Positions 13,434 through 25,534 of a stretch of 64,000 nucleotides of DNA are shown piece after piece; positions within the stretch are counted from its first letter, which is position 1; each line of letters begins with the position of its first letter. Both the position numbers and the translations under genes were made by a program. The notes below the pieces were generated by a model. The model was not told the origin of the DNA and did not search any database. It saw nothing but the letters and a program-made list of their open reading frames with translations. This DNA is from Callaeas wilsoni (taxonomy: Eukaryota > Chordata > Aves > Passeriformes > Callaeidae). The stretch is taken from NCBI GenBank assembly GCA_013398955.1, contig VWPU01011666.1, positions 8,898-72,897 on the forward strand, written 5' to 3'.

Positions 13434-16400
13434 AAAACGCAAAACGTAATTAAACGTATCCTTTTTATTGGATAAAATAACTCTCAACAAAAGTGCACAC
13501 ATTATACACTTTTGGTATGTCCAGCATATCTAAGCAAAAAGTAAAGTCATTCTCCATCATAACACAAAATATTTTTGCCTCGAATTTTAATTCTGGAATT
13601 AACTCAAGATGATGATAAAAAAATTAACCTTTTTAGTATTAGATAAAAGTGGGATATTTTCATTGTCTCCCCCACCCAATAAAAATTAAAAGAAAAAAAA
13701 AAGGTTTTGCACTTATCATTCTGCATGATGCCCAAAGTAAACAATGATAAAAGTTAGCAAGTGGGGAGTTGCTTGTTGTTTTTACAGCATAGGAGCCCTG
13801 TACTTCTGAATCACTAAGCAGCTGGAGTCGGGTTTAATTACTTAACATCAATCAAGATGTAAACCAGCACTTGGAGACCAAGGAATGCAACATTCATCTG
13901 CAACACAAAAGAAATAGCTAAGCTATCTTAGCTTCTGCCTAGATGGTTTGTACACTAGAAAAAGTCAACACATTACTTTTATACCATGTCAGTAACATAA
14001 AATAGCCAAACAGTAATCTTGCACTGCACTTGAGTACATCAGTGACAATTTGCAGTAAGGTAGAAAAGACCATGACAGTATTATTTCATACAGGTTTGCA
14101 ACCTCTAACACAGAAGGTATTTGTCCAGTACCGACTTCTGGCAAATAGCAGCACCAGTATATGGCAGCACTCCTCTTTCCAACAAAAAATAGATAGAAAG
14201 TTAACACAATAAAAAGAGGTGATGAGAAATTGCAAACTCTAGGTTCCTGCCTGAGTTTTTTTTTTCATCTTGTTAATTCTTTGATGCAATTATTTCATTG
14301 TGATTATCCTCATATTAAGAACACAGCACAGTAATGCTGCAGCTTGATGGAGTCCTATAGCCTTTTACAAGATCAAAGGGAATCTAATTATCCCTTCTGG
14401 TTGTCAGAGCTATAGACATAAAGTGCACACTTTATCTAATCTATGAAAAAAGCAACACCCACCACAGTACACAAGAACTTCTCGCTGAAGATAAAAGAGG
14501 CAAGTAACCACATGGGACAGATGCTCGCCACACCACTCACTGCACTGTCAGAAGCTGCTCAGTTGCTAGTGTCGAGGGTGAAGTAAGGCACCATGAAGAA
14601 CTGCTCAAGCCTTCAGCACATCTCAGGTTAATCCCCACACAAAAATAAATACTGTAAATAACTGCCTATATTACGAAGACACAGTCAGTCAACTTCGGCC
14701 AACTCTGCCATGGACATGGGATGCAGAATGCAGGAGCAGTTCGTGTGCTGGGATCCCACCTATTAGATATCATACAAACACAGAACAGCCCCCAGCTCAA
14801 AGAGCTTCCAGGTGAGGCATAGGATAGCAGAATAAATATAACCAGATGCAACAGCACCTGGTAATGTCACATTTGTCTCAGCACAGCAGCAGCTATGGTA
14901 CTTCCCAGGCGAAGGGAAGAGTTTATAGGGATTTTTAACCCAGGCAGCTGCACACAGAAGTGCACCATGTCCAGACTATTAGCTCGTTGCTATAGTGGGT
15001 ATGCCATGGCTGCTTTGGCAGTGCCCCTAGCTAGTATCAATATGCATAAGGCAGAAATAAAGTTCTTATAAACCATGATGAATATACTAAAATATCCATT
15101 TGCCTTTCAACATTTAAGAGAGAAGTTTGTTGATGTCCTGCTCAACTGCAACCACACAGCTCTTGAGCTGCAGACAAGCTCTGCAGCCTGCTACATCTGG
15201 AGCTAACAGCAAACCAATAATTTCTCACATCAGAGATGCTTTGAGTCCTCTTTGATTACACTGCATTGATCGCTGTTTATATAAGGAGGAGTTAGCTGTA
15301 TTTAGGACTAGACTGCCACAGCTCTTTTGCTTCCCCATACAAGCAGCAACAAGAAATCAGAATGGGGTGATGACGCTGAAATCATTAGTGTGCCTTGATT
15401 TACAATGATTCCGGAGTCTTTGGCTGAAAAAGGAACTTTCTTGACTTCTTCTTAAACCAAATTTGGGGACACTTCATACACTCAAGTGTCTCTTAGCAGC
15501 TGAATAGATGAAACAATTAGATTCCTGATACATCCAGAGTTCTAGGGTCAACTTCTACAGCCAAGTTTATTGCAAATTTATAACAAGAAATACGGGATAT
15601 AATAATGCTCTTCCATACCAAAGGGAATAACTGAGGGAAACAACCGTCCCCTTTTCAGTAAACTATTAAATCAGCAGATTGTAAGCAGAATTCCTAAGGG
15701 AGCTTGATGACACACTGAAACACGCTGAATGAAAAAGAATACCGCCCAGTGTGCAGCAAGCACTGAAGCCTTTCCTGTTGCAAGTCAAGAAAATGACGAA
15801 TAATGGCACGTGACAGTAACCAGCAATGATTGAACATTAAGCTCTGGTCTTAACTCAAGCATGTTCTTACATAGCTGCTGCCATTGCTGTTCCTCTAAGA
15901 TGCCCTGTCATTAATGATCAAATGGATCCCATGAAAGTCATGGTTTAAATGTTGTTAACAGCATTTCAGAGGGAATTCTTGTGACAGCAGAAGTCAGCTC
16001 TTCCATCTGGTCCATTTGAAAGCAAAACTGAAATATTTGCTCAGACTTCAGAAGGTCATTTTGGTAGAGAAGAAGAAGATAAAAGCAGGAATCTTTTACA
16101 ATATGAGCTAGAAAATCAAAGCAAATAGGGATTCCACTCACTGATAATCCAAAAGAAAAGAGACAGTTACAAGACAAATACAGCACTGTTTGTTCTAGGC
16201 AATGTGGTTGTATATCTTGCCAACAAACTATATACTGGTAATTAAAACATAGAACACTTCATAAAAATATAAAAGAAAAGAGAAAGAAAGCATTATTTAC
16301 AACAAAAGCCAGTGGTAACTGCAGCACCATGGACACTGCACTCAGTGTTCACTAGCACACTTTATTTCAAATATTTCAAAGCGATCAAAGGCATCCATTT

Positions 16401-18802
16401 CAATCATTAAGAAACATCCATCTGTTATCATGTCCTCTTGATCTGGAAATTATTAAAAAGCCCTAAATCTGTTCGCTTAATTATTACATCTATTACTCTG
16501 TTTAACGAGGAAGGGTTTATTTTTAAAAACACCTCCACCACTGGAGCCTCCCTCTTATTCCTAATACAGTCTCTGAAAGGCTCTGTACCACATTCAAGAC
16601 ATCAGTGGAGAGAGTAGTGAAGATAAAGCTGGTGGCCTGACACAGAATGCTTTCAGGATGGAAATACACTTAATGAAAACAAAGTGCTTTTTGTTTTTAA
16701 TGTAAACCTTTCCTTTAAGTGTAAGCCCACCGTATAAAATCTTAAGATCACATCAGTATGCCACTGCAGGAAAGCAATTATTCTATATGAACATAGACAA
16801 ACCCAATGCTTAACTAATTAAATGCATTTTCATCACCCCAGTTATGAGGTACATGAAACATCTGGGGAAGAGTCATTAAAACATCAAGAATTATTGTTAT
16901 TTTGATACAGACAATAACAGGATCACAAATATGCCACGTAGCTGGTGCTTATAGCCAGAAATACATGCAGTCAGCTGGATCCACACTAATGCTGAAATTC
17001 AGCAATTATACAAACACAGGGCAAGAGCCTCTTGGTAACTGAGGCTCAGCTACAAGTAGCATCGATTTTCCACTGCTTTAGAATGCTAATAAAACAAGAG
17101 CCAGCACAGTGAAACAGAACAGGAGACAATCTGAGAACACACTGGGAGAAATAAAGCAGGGAGAAGCCCAGAGGAGAGGGGTGGAGTGCTGCAGTCCAGT
17201 TTTCTATTTCACTTTTACAACACAACACACCACAGCAAGCATTAAACTGAAGGGCCAAGTTCTGTCACAAACAACACGCTGTGCGCTGCATTCTTTAAAC
17301 TGTTACCAATCATTTTATAGGTTGTCCAGTTTGAACATCAGGCCACAATGTCCTTTAATTATTATTTTTGTTTCCTCAAAGGGATAGTGATAGTGAACCG
17401 ATACAGTTGTTTTTCTTAATGAAAGATTTTCCATTAGCAATTCCACAGAAGTGGGGCTACAATAAATACAACATTTATTTCAAAACAGATTTAAAATAGA
17501 GTCAGACATATGTCCTGCAAAAAAAACACCCACACCTGCATTTTTATTATTGGACACAGAACCAGTCCTATTAAACTCGGTGAGAATATGCATCTACATT
17601 TACCAAAAGAGAACAATTTTTGCATAAACAAGCAGGGCTCTGAAATTTAATTTAAAGGGCACTCTAGGCTTAGAAGCCTTAAGCCCTTTATCATAAGGGT
17701 TGAAAGTTGGCATTTACTTTCCAGGACAAGTGAGGAAAAAAAACCTCAGCCTCATTGGTTTTTAAACCACGAGGACGCCAACTGTTTGCTTTTCAGTACC
17801 ACAGCAGGTGCCCCACTCTTCTGACATATTTGTGCTACCCGTCAAAAGGAAATCTTTTTCATACTGTCAACCAAAAGCCACTTTCTAGTTGCATGTCTCA
17901 AATTAACTCTATAAAATTTACTCATGTATTCATGACTTTCAAAAATTAATGTTTATTCTGGAGTCACCTTACTGTGATTAAGGGATAAGTTAACACACAT
18001 GTTGCAATAAATATATAATTGGCCAGGAAATAGTTCCATGAATCCCAAATCCATGCATCCTCAGGTCAAGTGTTTTACATTATGCTTCCAATTCTGAAAA
18101 TGTCTTCATGTTTCTGTTTCTCTGATAGAGTATGTATTGCTTTTAAGACCCAAAACTAGATATATTCGCACTAAATTTGACTTGCCTATACTACAGTTGG
18201 TGCTATAATTTTGTGAAGTACTTCGGTTTAGACTTTATATGGTTGCTTATTTCCTCATCAAGAAATCTGGAATGATCATATTTTATATATATGATGGCTT
18301 TAGGGAAAGAAAATGCTTCACAACTGGGCACATCAGAACAAAATAATTCATCTTAGATTTTCTGAGGCACAGTAAAACTTTCAAGCCTGAATTAAAAACA
18401 CAGACAGACACGTACCTGAAATGAGTAGCCACTTATTACACAGAAACTTACTATGTGGCTTTGCACACAGAGATGTATCTGAAGTACAATCCTAAATTTG
18501 ATCCTAAATTCTATGCCCACATGTCTAACAGGCAAGTGCTAGTAACAGCTATAACTGGCTCATAAATATTTCTTCCCTAGGACTTTGAAATGAAAGTCTA
18601 AATAACTCATGGAAATGGACTGGTCTTCAGCATCAAGGAATACCAATAACCCAACTGACATGACAAAACGCAGTATTTTCACTAACTTTTTGCCAAACTC
18701 TTAGATCTATAGGCTGATCTGATACGGTTTAAGGCCTTTTAATTAACTGCATACAAATTAAACGCACTTCCAAATGAACAGTTCTCAGGATCTACATTTG
18801 GG

Positions 18803-19106
18803 CACTCCTGGTTCAAAGAGACACATTTAAATTAAGAGTTTATCCGGTTTTATATTTAATCCAATTTATTCAGTTTTGAATCTAAACCCAAAGTCTTAAA
18901 AGAACCAATGAATTCCATTTTCTTCCACCCTAGTAGAGACTCAGTTCAATCCGTGAGGAACACATTTTTTACTGTCCCATCACTTGTGACTTAGAGGAAC
19001 CCAAGGAAATTTCAACAATGGTTACAATCAAAAATTAAGGGAGTAAAAGAGAACTATGTAAGTCACTGAAAGTCTAGAGTGCTCATTTGGTGAGGTTCTT
19101 CATCTG
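18803..19106 (+). repeat. 304-bp direct repeat, copy 1 (in intron 11)
   Basis: This segment, from CACTCCTGGTTCAAAGAGAC to GGTGAGGTTCTTCATCTG, recurs at 21468-21771 in the same orientation and with the same length. I count 13 mismatches (about 96% identity), all in the first 157 bp; the last 147 bp (18960-19106) are identical. It is not a CR1 and has no TG...CA ends typical of LTRs. It lies 1.4 kb from exon 11 on its 3' side. Confidence 0.95.
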
Positions 19107-19293
19107 AAACACACTACCTATACTCTAAAGTCTGCCACAAGTAGTTAATACGGAAAAAAAAAATCCCAGCTGCTACATGAATTGGACTTAAAGATGATAC
19201 AGTGTCTTGTGAAATGTATCAACAAGAAATAACTAAATAATTCCCAAAGTCAGAAAGGATAATGGAAACTCCTAGCACCCAAGCTTATTTATT

Positions 19294-19319
19294 AAAAAAA
19301 AAAAAAAAAAAAAAAAAAA
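19294..19319. repeat. Poly(A) run, 26 bases
   Basis: Uninterrupted A run followed by G. No retrocopy was recognised upstream of it. It lies 188 bp after copy 1 of the 304-bp repeat. Confidence 0.95.
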
Positions 19320-20508
19320 GACTTCAACGTTGAGGCAAAATAAAGTTTTTAAAAAGCTACACAAAGAAAACATCTAGACCTGGTTTTGTTACTCCATTGT
19401 TCTCGTCTAAGGATTGAGGAAATTTATTACTTCCCCCTCCTGCTTGTACCACTAAGAAATCTTCCAGAATACAAGTCTCCACAAAGAGATGTACCCCTGG
19501 GTGAATCAGATGAAAATCAAATACCTTTGTTTGGGGACAGGGAAGACTCCACCCAAATATTTTCTTTTTCTTTAATAAATGCCCTTCCAGAATGGCTCTA
19601 AAAAAGTATGTTTGTGCTTTGCTGCTAATTATAATATATAGGAAGGCAGCCTGGAAGCTGGCAGCAGGCATTTCTGCATGTTCTGTATCTCAGAAATACA
19701 AGTATGCCAAGAATTTTCGTTTGTGGTTTCACTGCAGAAATCTGCAGATTTCTAGAGGGGAAAATATTGTTGCATTCCTCTGCTAGCGGATATCCTGCCA
19801 CACATCTACTATGGCAAATAATAAACATTTTTCAGGATTTCGAATTAAACAATGACAGAAGATTTATTTTTAAAGGGATCAGAAGAAAAATCTGCTGCAA
19901 CTCTCATTTTTTTAGAATAATCTCAGAACCTGAAGATAGCATTTTAGCATAAAAGATAAGTGGAAAATCTTCTTCCAAAAGAGAAAATACAAAAACAAAA
20001 TCCCCCCCACACCTACAGGCCTATTTAAGATCTTTTTTTTTTAATATACAACAAAGCAATAATAATGATCGGAGCTGTTCTTCCAACGTAGAGCATTATT
20101 TGACCATTAGAGGAGGTGCTGCTGAAATGGAGAGACTTGTATTTCGTACAAGTAGTATTTAAAATTTGCACTTTACAGCTATTCCACTGGAAAATGGTGG
20201 CAGGAGTAAGAGAACTCTCATCAGGCAAATACTCCCACACATTGTCTCCACGTAAGAATCTTGAGGCTATCAGCCACCAGCTGCCCACAGACATGAGCTG
20301 AAAACCAAAGCCTTGTGTCACAGCCAAGTGAACCTGCCTTTAGGTCAGCATGAAGATTTACTGGCACTCAGAACAGGATACACCGACCTCAAGGCAAAAA
20401 GAGTTTGACGCAGATATCTGAGATATTTGAGCCCTATCAGCTCCTCCCACCTGAAGCGTCTTCTCTTGCCTAAGCTAACCAATGCACAGCTCGACAGCCT
20501 GGACTTAC

Positions 20509-20629
20509 TGTGAGATGTGAGTTATTGGGGTCAGCAGTGTCTCACCCTCCAGGTCAAGCTCATCGGCAAAGCTGCTGGTCCTGATGAAGGGTCCTGTGTT
20601 CACATCCAGGAACGCCGGGCTCTTTTTTA
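20509..20629 (-). CDS. KCNQ1: KCNQ1 exon 11 (A-B linker just before helix B)
   Basis: This 121-bp exon is too short to stand out as an open frame; it was found by searching for the peptide expected after exon 10. The minus strand reads TTTTTTTCACAG, then the exon, then a GTAAGT donor. It completes valine 465 and encodes [20 protein letters not shown] then [19 protein letters not shown], ending two bases into glutamine 505. The last 15 residues before the donor are the same as human ([15 protein letters not shown]); the first half is diverged (human TLLEVSMPHF). Phase in and out equals human. It is isolated: intron 10 is 7226 bp and intron 11 exceeds 20.5 kb. Two copies of a 304-bp direct repeat lie on either side. 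Confidence 0.95.
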
Positions 20630-21467
20630 CTGTGAAAAAAACACGTGGATAACAGTTCAAGCAATAGCATTTGACTGCTGCTCATTTGGACCCCTGAAAT
20701 ACTGTGCATTTTAAAAGAATATTGAAAACAAAAGCTGCTACCAAAATTGCACATACTGCAGAGTTCACAAAACCAAAAAATTTTAACTTTTCCTCTGCCC
20801 AAAGCATTTCAACTTCTGATGAAGCTTAAAACTACTATTTTATTCTTTTTCTTGTTCATACGCCTGATACACTAGAATGTTCAGAGTCTATGTGACAGAG
20901 AGCTTCATGCATTATTAAACTTTTTGTACAGTACCAACTCATTTGTACCATGGACCACTGCTCTACAGCAACACTGCAATTCAGTGAAAAGAACAGTTCC
21001 TTTTCACATCATCTCTGCCTCATGCTTTAGTTTATAATACCAGATTCTGAGGTGTAATTGTTGTCACCAAGACCAAGAAAGCAGGCCTAGCTCAAAACAG
21101 GAGCCCAGGCATTTTCCTGGTGAGCAGTCAGCTCCTGTCAGACGCTGAGACAGTTTGCTGGCTCCCTCTCACACTAAGGCTCGAGGCCACCTCAACTTTG
21201 GGCTCAGACACAGGACAGGCGGCAAGATCTCCACTTCATCCGAGACAAGGTCCTTGCTGGGAAGGTTGATTCACAAAACTTCAGATATTGGAAGTTTTAC
21301 TGGCAGAGTAACTTGCAGAACATCACTGTCACAGATCCAAGAAACTAGGGAGAGCGTTACAGTTTTCATTTTTAAAACTCAGGCTCTGAAATTCTGTCAG
21401 ATACTAACATTAAGCACACTGAGTGCTTTTTCCAACATGGCTCTAGCATTTGTTAGGGAAGCCACAA

Positions 21468-21771
21468 CACTCCTGGTTCAAAGAGACACATTTAAATTAA
21501 GAGTTTATCCAGTTTTACATTTAATCCAATTTATTCCACTTTGAATCTAAATCCAAAGTCTTAAAAGAGCCAATGAATTCCATTTTCTCCCACCCTAGCA
21601 GAGACTCAGTTCAAGCCGTGGAGGACACATTTTTTACTGTCCCATCACTTGTGACTTAGAGGAACCCAAGGAAATTTCAACAATGGTTACAATCAAAAAT
21701 TAAGGGAGTAAAAGAGAACTATGTAAGTCACTGAAAGTCTAGAGTGCTCATTTGGTGAGGTTCTTCATCTG
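21468..21771 (+). repeat. 304-bp direct repeat, copy 2 (in intron 10)
   Basis: Second copy of the segment at 18803-19106, offset by 2665 bp, with exon 11 lying between them. It is immediately bordered by short inverted sequences: CCACAAC on the left (21462-21468) and GTTGTGG on the right (21771-21777), which are absent around copy 1. Whether it arose by local duplication, transposition or belongs to a dispersed family cannot be told from one window. Confidence 0.95.
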
Positions 21772-23468
21772 TTGTGGTTTACATGACTGTAAATGAATTT
21801 ACAGAAAATAAAACTTGGTAACATTCCATATAAATCATAGGTAATTGTGACAAGTCCACAGAAACTTTTGTCTGCCCAGATGGCTGGAATATTCAATAAA
21901 ACAATTATAATAGAGTAATTTATGAAAACTCTACTATATTAAATAAAATATTTTATAATATAGCAGTGAATAACACCCTGCCAAAATGCCACATAAAACC
22001 TAAAGGAATACAGCAGAAATAGATAACTTAAATGTAGCTGATATTTTCTGAGAATAGAAGTGGGGATATCAGGAAACAATTATTTTCCTTTAACATAACC
22101 ATTTTACTCATGTAATTAGGTATTTTCATATGGCAGAAATGGATTTGAATTTAAAACAAACAAACCAACAACAGAAAAAACCCAACCAGAAGAGAAAGTA
22201 TTATTTCATCATTAGGCACATGGGTGCCCAAAACTACAAAAGGAAAGTCTCTGTACTCCAGAAGTTGTAATAGGAAAGGATGACCTCTGAAATCACAGTT
22301 TTAAATAAATTAATTAATTAATAAGACAACTTCTAGGAGATACATTTATTACAAGTGGGAGCTTGTATTTATTGCATTTATTACTTGCAGCATTTAAAAA
22401 TGAAAATTCTGTAGTAAGTTTTAGCAAGCATTAGCTTCTATTTTTGGTTTTAGGATCACAGTAATATCATAGTATCATACCATTTAATCACTCTGCTGCA
22501 GCCATCATTCTAAAGAGTGGCTGTGAAACAAGCAAAATAATTCCAGATAGAGATGTGCAATGAAATGTCTTTCAAACAGACTTCTTTGGGCTTTCACTAG
22601 ATTAATTTTCATTGTTTTAATTTCTACAAGACATACACGAAACTTTCTCTGTTTCTAGCAAATAAGGACTCACAAAAGTTTTGTTTTCCTGATGGCAAGT
22701 GATAAAAACTGCTGAACCTAAAGCCATGTACAGGGTTTGCTGAACACTCACCAGACTGTGCTCATGAGAGACACAGCACACACCATACACAAGTGGATCT
22801 GCAGAAACAGCAATTCTTGGACCAGTCACAGCTATTTTTTTTCAGTTTCATGTGAGAGAAAAGAAGGACTGGCACAATGAAAAAAGAACCAGAAGTCAAG
22901 ACTGGGCTGCAGCCTATTTGAAAGAATTCTTGTGTGAGCACACAGAGATGAGGAGCTGATTAGTATGAGGCAAACATGGTATCTCCTTCCCTATATTTTA
23001 AAAATTTATGAGATCATCATAACTAAAAAAAAAGCATGGCCTTAGTGAGAGCTTCTCTGCTTCAAAGTGCCCTGAAACAGGACTCAAGCAGAACATCAGG
23101 GATCTCATTTTTTTACTTATAAAAATAAATTCATAGCTATTAGACTTTGGACAAGTCTTTCTTAACAAGTATTGTTAAAAAAAAACTAAAAAAGGACAAT
23201 TTCTAAATATGAAGGCAAAAGAAAAAGATGAAGCTTTAGATACTGGTTTTCAATGGATAATAATGGGTGAAAAGAAACAGGAAACAGGCATATCAAGAGA
23301 TGTTTGCTATAATTCAGAGGATTCCCAGCTTTATTTTCTCTATTTCTTATGGATAGCAGCACAACCATGGTAACAGGCACAACTGATGCTGACCAAGTAC
23401 TACTTTGAAATGGCACAAATGACACTCTCCACAGTATGAGAACCCTTGCTTTAAAACAGAAGTTCTGA

Positions 23469-23588
23469 ACTTCCTGGAAACACTCAAGGTTAGGTGGAGT
23501 TCTCATCAACCTGATCTAGTTGAAGGGGGGCTGGATTAGAAGCCTTTAAAGGTCCCTTCTAAAACAAACCAGTCTACAAATCTATGAA
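23469..23588 (+). mobile_element. CR1 LINE 3' terminal fragment, internally deleted
   Basis: The short plus-oriented fragment reads CACTCAAGGTTAGGTGGAG, then CAACCTGATCTAGTTGAAGG, then TTTAAAGGTCCCTTCTAAAA and CTACAAATCTATGAA, which fits the CR1 3' end. The usual block between 'gaagg' and 'ggggctgga' (GTGTCCCTGCCCATGGCAG in other copies) is missing, so the copy carries a small deletion. Confidence 0.75.
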
Positions 23589-24907
23589 TTTTCAATCAAG
23601 GATTATAAAGACAATAACAAGAAACTGCTGGTGTTTCTTTTTATTATCAAGACAACAATTTTATATACGATATAACATGTATGTGGATGCTTTTCTGATG
23701 GTGGACTACTTGGCAAGAAAGACAGAAAATATTTTACCCTTCCTCTTTTGTAAGCACAGACAAAATATTTAAAACATTTTAAGGCATTCTATTCATGGAA
23801 AAATCTGAGTTTTAATTAATTCATTTAGAAAATACCTCTGGTATTTCTGCAGAAAATCTATTTTTATTTTATTTAAACATTTTCAATTTATTTAAACATT
23901 TTCATTTCACAACCTGAACAGCTTTCAAACTCAAAATTCTACTGAAACACCTATGCTCTTTCTACAAACCAGCTCTATAATTTTTTGTGCCACAGCAGAC
24001 AGCTCCAGACTGAGCATTGCAGAGATTTAGTAATTAACAAAGGTGATGAAACACGATGGAACAATGAAATATTATGAGCTTTACCTGGAGAGGAAGGAGC
24101 GCTGGAAGACTGCTGGTCTGCGGAAAAGGATGGCCAGGAGCGCTGACAATCTGAGTCAGAGTGAAGATGCACATGAAACAGAGATAGGAGAGGAGAAAAA
24201 CAAAAACCAAAAGAAAAAAAAAAAAAAAGAAAGAAGCTCCAGACAGACAGCTGAGGAGATGCAGACATGCCTAAAATTTAGTACGTTCTACCTGACACAA
24301 AATTAAAAATACTGTGGAAAACAGTTTGTCTGGAACTGTACTAGAGCGCGTTACACGTTGGCACAATGTTCAGCCACCACTGGGGAGGCATCATTGCTTC
24401 TCCAAGCCCTCTCTTCATGGCAGTGCCAACTCTGCAAGACATCCCTCCCTACAGGCCAGTCTCTGTGTGCTCCTTTCCTCCAGACCTCAGGGTTTCTCGA
24501 GACTTTCCCTTTCCCAAGTGTCCAAGCTCCCATGGGTCAGACCTCTCTTGCTCTGGTTCACACTGCTCACAGAGCAGCTCTCTCCTGGTCAGATTCCAGT
24601 GCTGCCAGGCGGGCAGGGCAGTTCTGCCACACACGTTTGAAGCTTCCAAACACATCCCATAAAAAGTTTTTGAAGCTGCCCACTTCAACCGTGTAAACCA
24701 AGTGCCTGCCTCAAGCTGAATTTCTTGGGGAAATGTTTCAGGCAAGCAAGAGGAGTCAGTGATGAGAGAGTCTCAGCAAAGCACAATCTTTACATTATGT
24801 TTAGTTCTTTTGAATAGCATTATGCTATTAATAACTATTTCATTAAGAACTGCTGGTGAATTCACACACTTGGACAGAGTGATATTTTCAGAAATGGTGC
24901 CTTACTT

Positions 24908-25534
24908 TTATGCAAGGAAAAAAACTCTCAAAATAAAAATGTATTGGTGTAAAAAAAAAAAAAAATCAGAAAAAAACCCTCGTTTTGCAAGTGTTCTCTC
25001 AATGCTATGCACACGTCCTGGTTCCAGCCAGGACAGGGCTAATTTTTGCAGTAGCCAGGATGGGCCACGGCTCCTTGGGTTTTTGCTGAAAGCATCATCT
25101 CCTGATGATGCCAGGAGAAAGAAAGGAGGGAGAAAAAGCTGGAAATCTCTGGTTGCACAAGGATACCGCCAGGGAAGCCAGATGAGAGATCCAGGAGTGT
25201 GAAGACTGAAATATAAGTGGGCAGCCCAAAAATTTACTGAATGTGAGAAAGCAGCATGTGGATATGTCACTAGAGCCTTTCTGAAGTCCAAATTAAAGTT
25301 GAGTGGGTATCCTTTATCCTTGTACTTTCTAGTTTCTGAGCTTTTGACTTGGCAGCTCCAGTTTTCTCTGTAGGTAATCTTTTTCCCAGTAAGTAAAACA
25401 ACACTCCTCTTTCTTTCAGCTGCTGTGAGAACAGTGTCAGGTAACCTCTCAGGTCCACTGAGCTCTGGCTGCCTGGCTGGGACATAGAAACCAAACCTAT
25501 GACGGCTGGTAAAGCTCCTCTGGTATCTCCCCAA
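24908..25534 (-). other. Unrecognised 208-codon open frame in KCNQ1 intron 10
   Basis: The longest open frame in the window, on the KCNQ1 strand but within an intron. It overlaps the tentative LTR fragment in reverse. The predicted product has no domain I recognise; its C-terminal end (FFSDFFFFLHQYIFILRVFF) is encoded by the complement of an A-run. It is most likely a chance frame through repeat-derived sequence. Confidence 0.15.
25014..25230 (+). mobile_element. LTR-like fragment of an avian endogenous retrovirus (tentative)
   Basis: The stretch TCCTGGTTCCAGCCAGGACA, followed by GGGCTAATTTTTGCAGTAGCC and CACGGCTCCTTGG, resembles from memory the start of bird ERV LTRs that open with a CCTGGTTCAGCTGGGAYAG-type sequence. 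Similarity fades after about 25110 and the right border is a guess. No retroviral gag, pol or env frame was seen nearby, so at most this is a solo or broken LTR. An ancient single-copy sequence is the alternative. Confidence 0.4.

Larger units (their letters stand above)
1..20508 (-). other. KCNQ1: KCNQ1 intron 11 (3'-ward part only)
   Basis: This long non-coding stretch lies downstream of exon 11. It holds two CR1 fragments (1-534 and 8068-8500), a CA microsatellite, two short tandem duplications, a perfect 12-bp-arm palindrome, one copy of the 304-bp repeat and a 26-base A run. No sequence encoding the expected exon 12 peptide (LREHHRATIKVIRRMQYF) was seen on the minus strand. Base composition is AT-rich and no CpG-dense block was seen by eye. 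Open frames here, up to 146 codons, show no recognisable domain. Confidence 0.85.

Noticed and set aside
1..20508. Possible KCNQ1 exon 12
   Set aside because: No minus-strand sequence encoding a peptide like RRMQYFVAKKKFQ was seen; AAAGTACTGCAG near 7409 was considered but the flanking codons do not match.
18803..21771. The 304-bp direct repeats as the two LTRs of one retroelement
   Set aside because: The interval contains a genuine KCNQ1 exon, there is no primer-binding site, polypurine tract or retroviral frame, and the units do not begin with TG or end with CA.
24043..24306. 87-codon charged plus-strand frame (ERKERWKTAGLRKRMARSAD region)
   Set aside because: The charged run is driven by purine-rich sequence ending in a poly(A)-like tract; there is no recognised domain or splice support.
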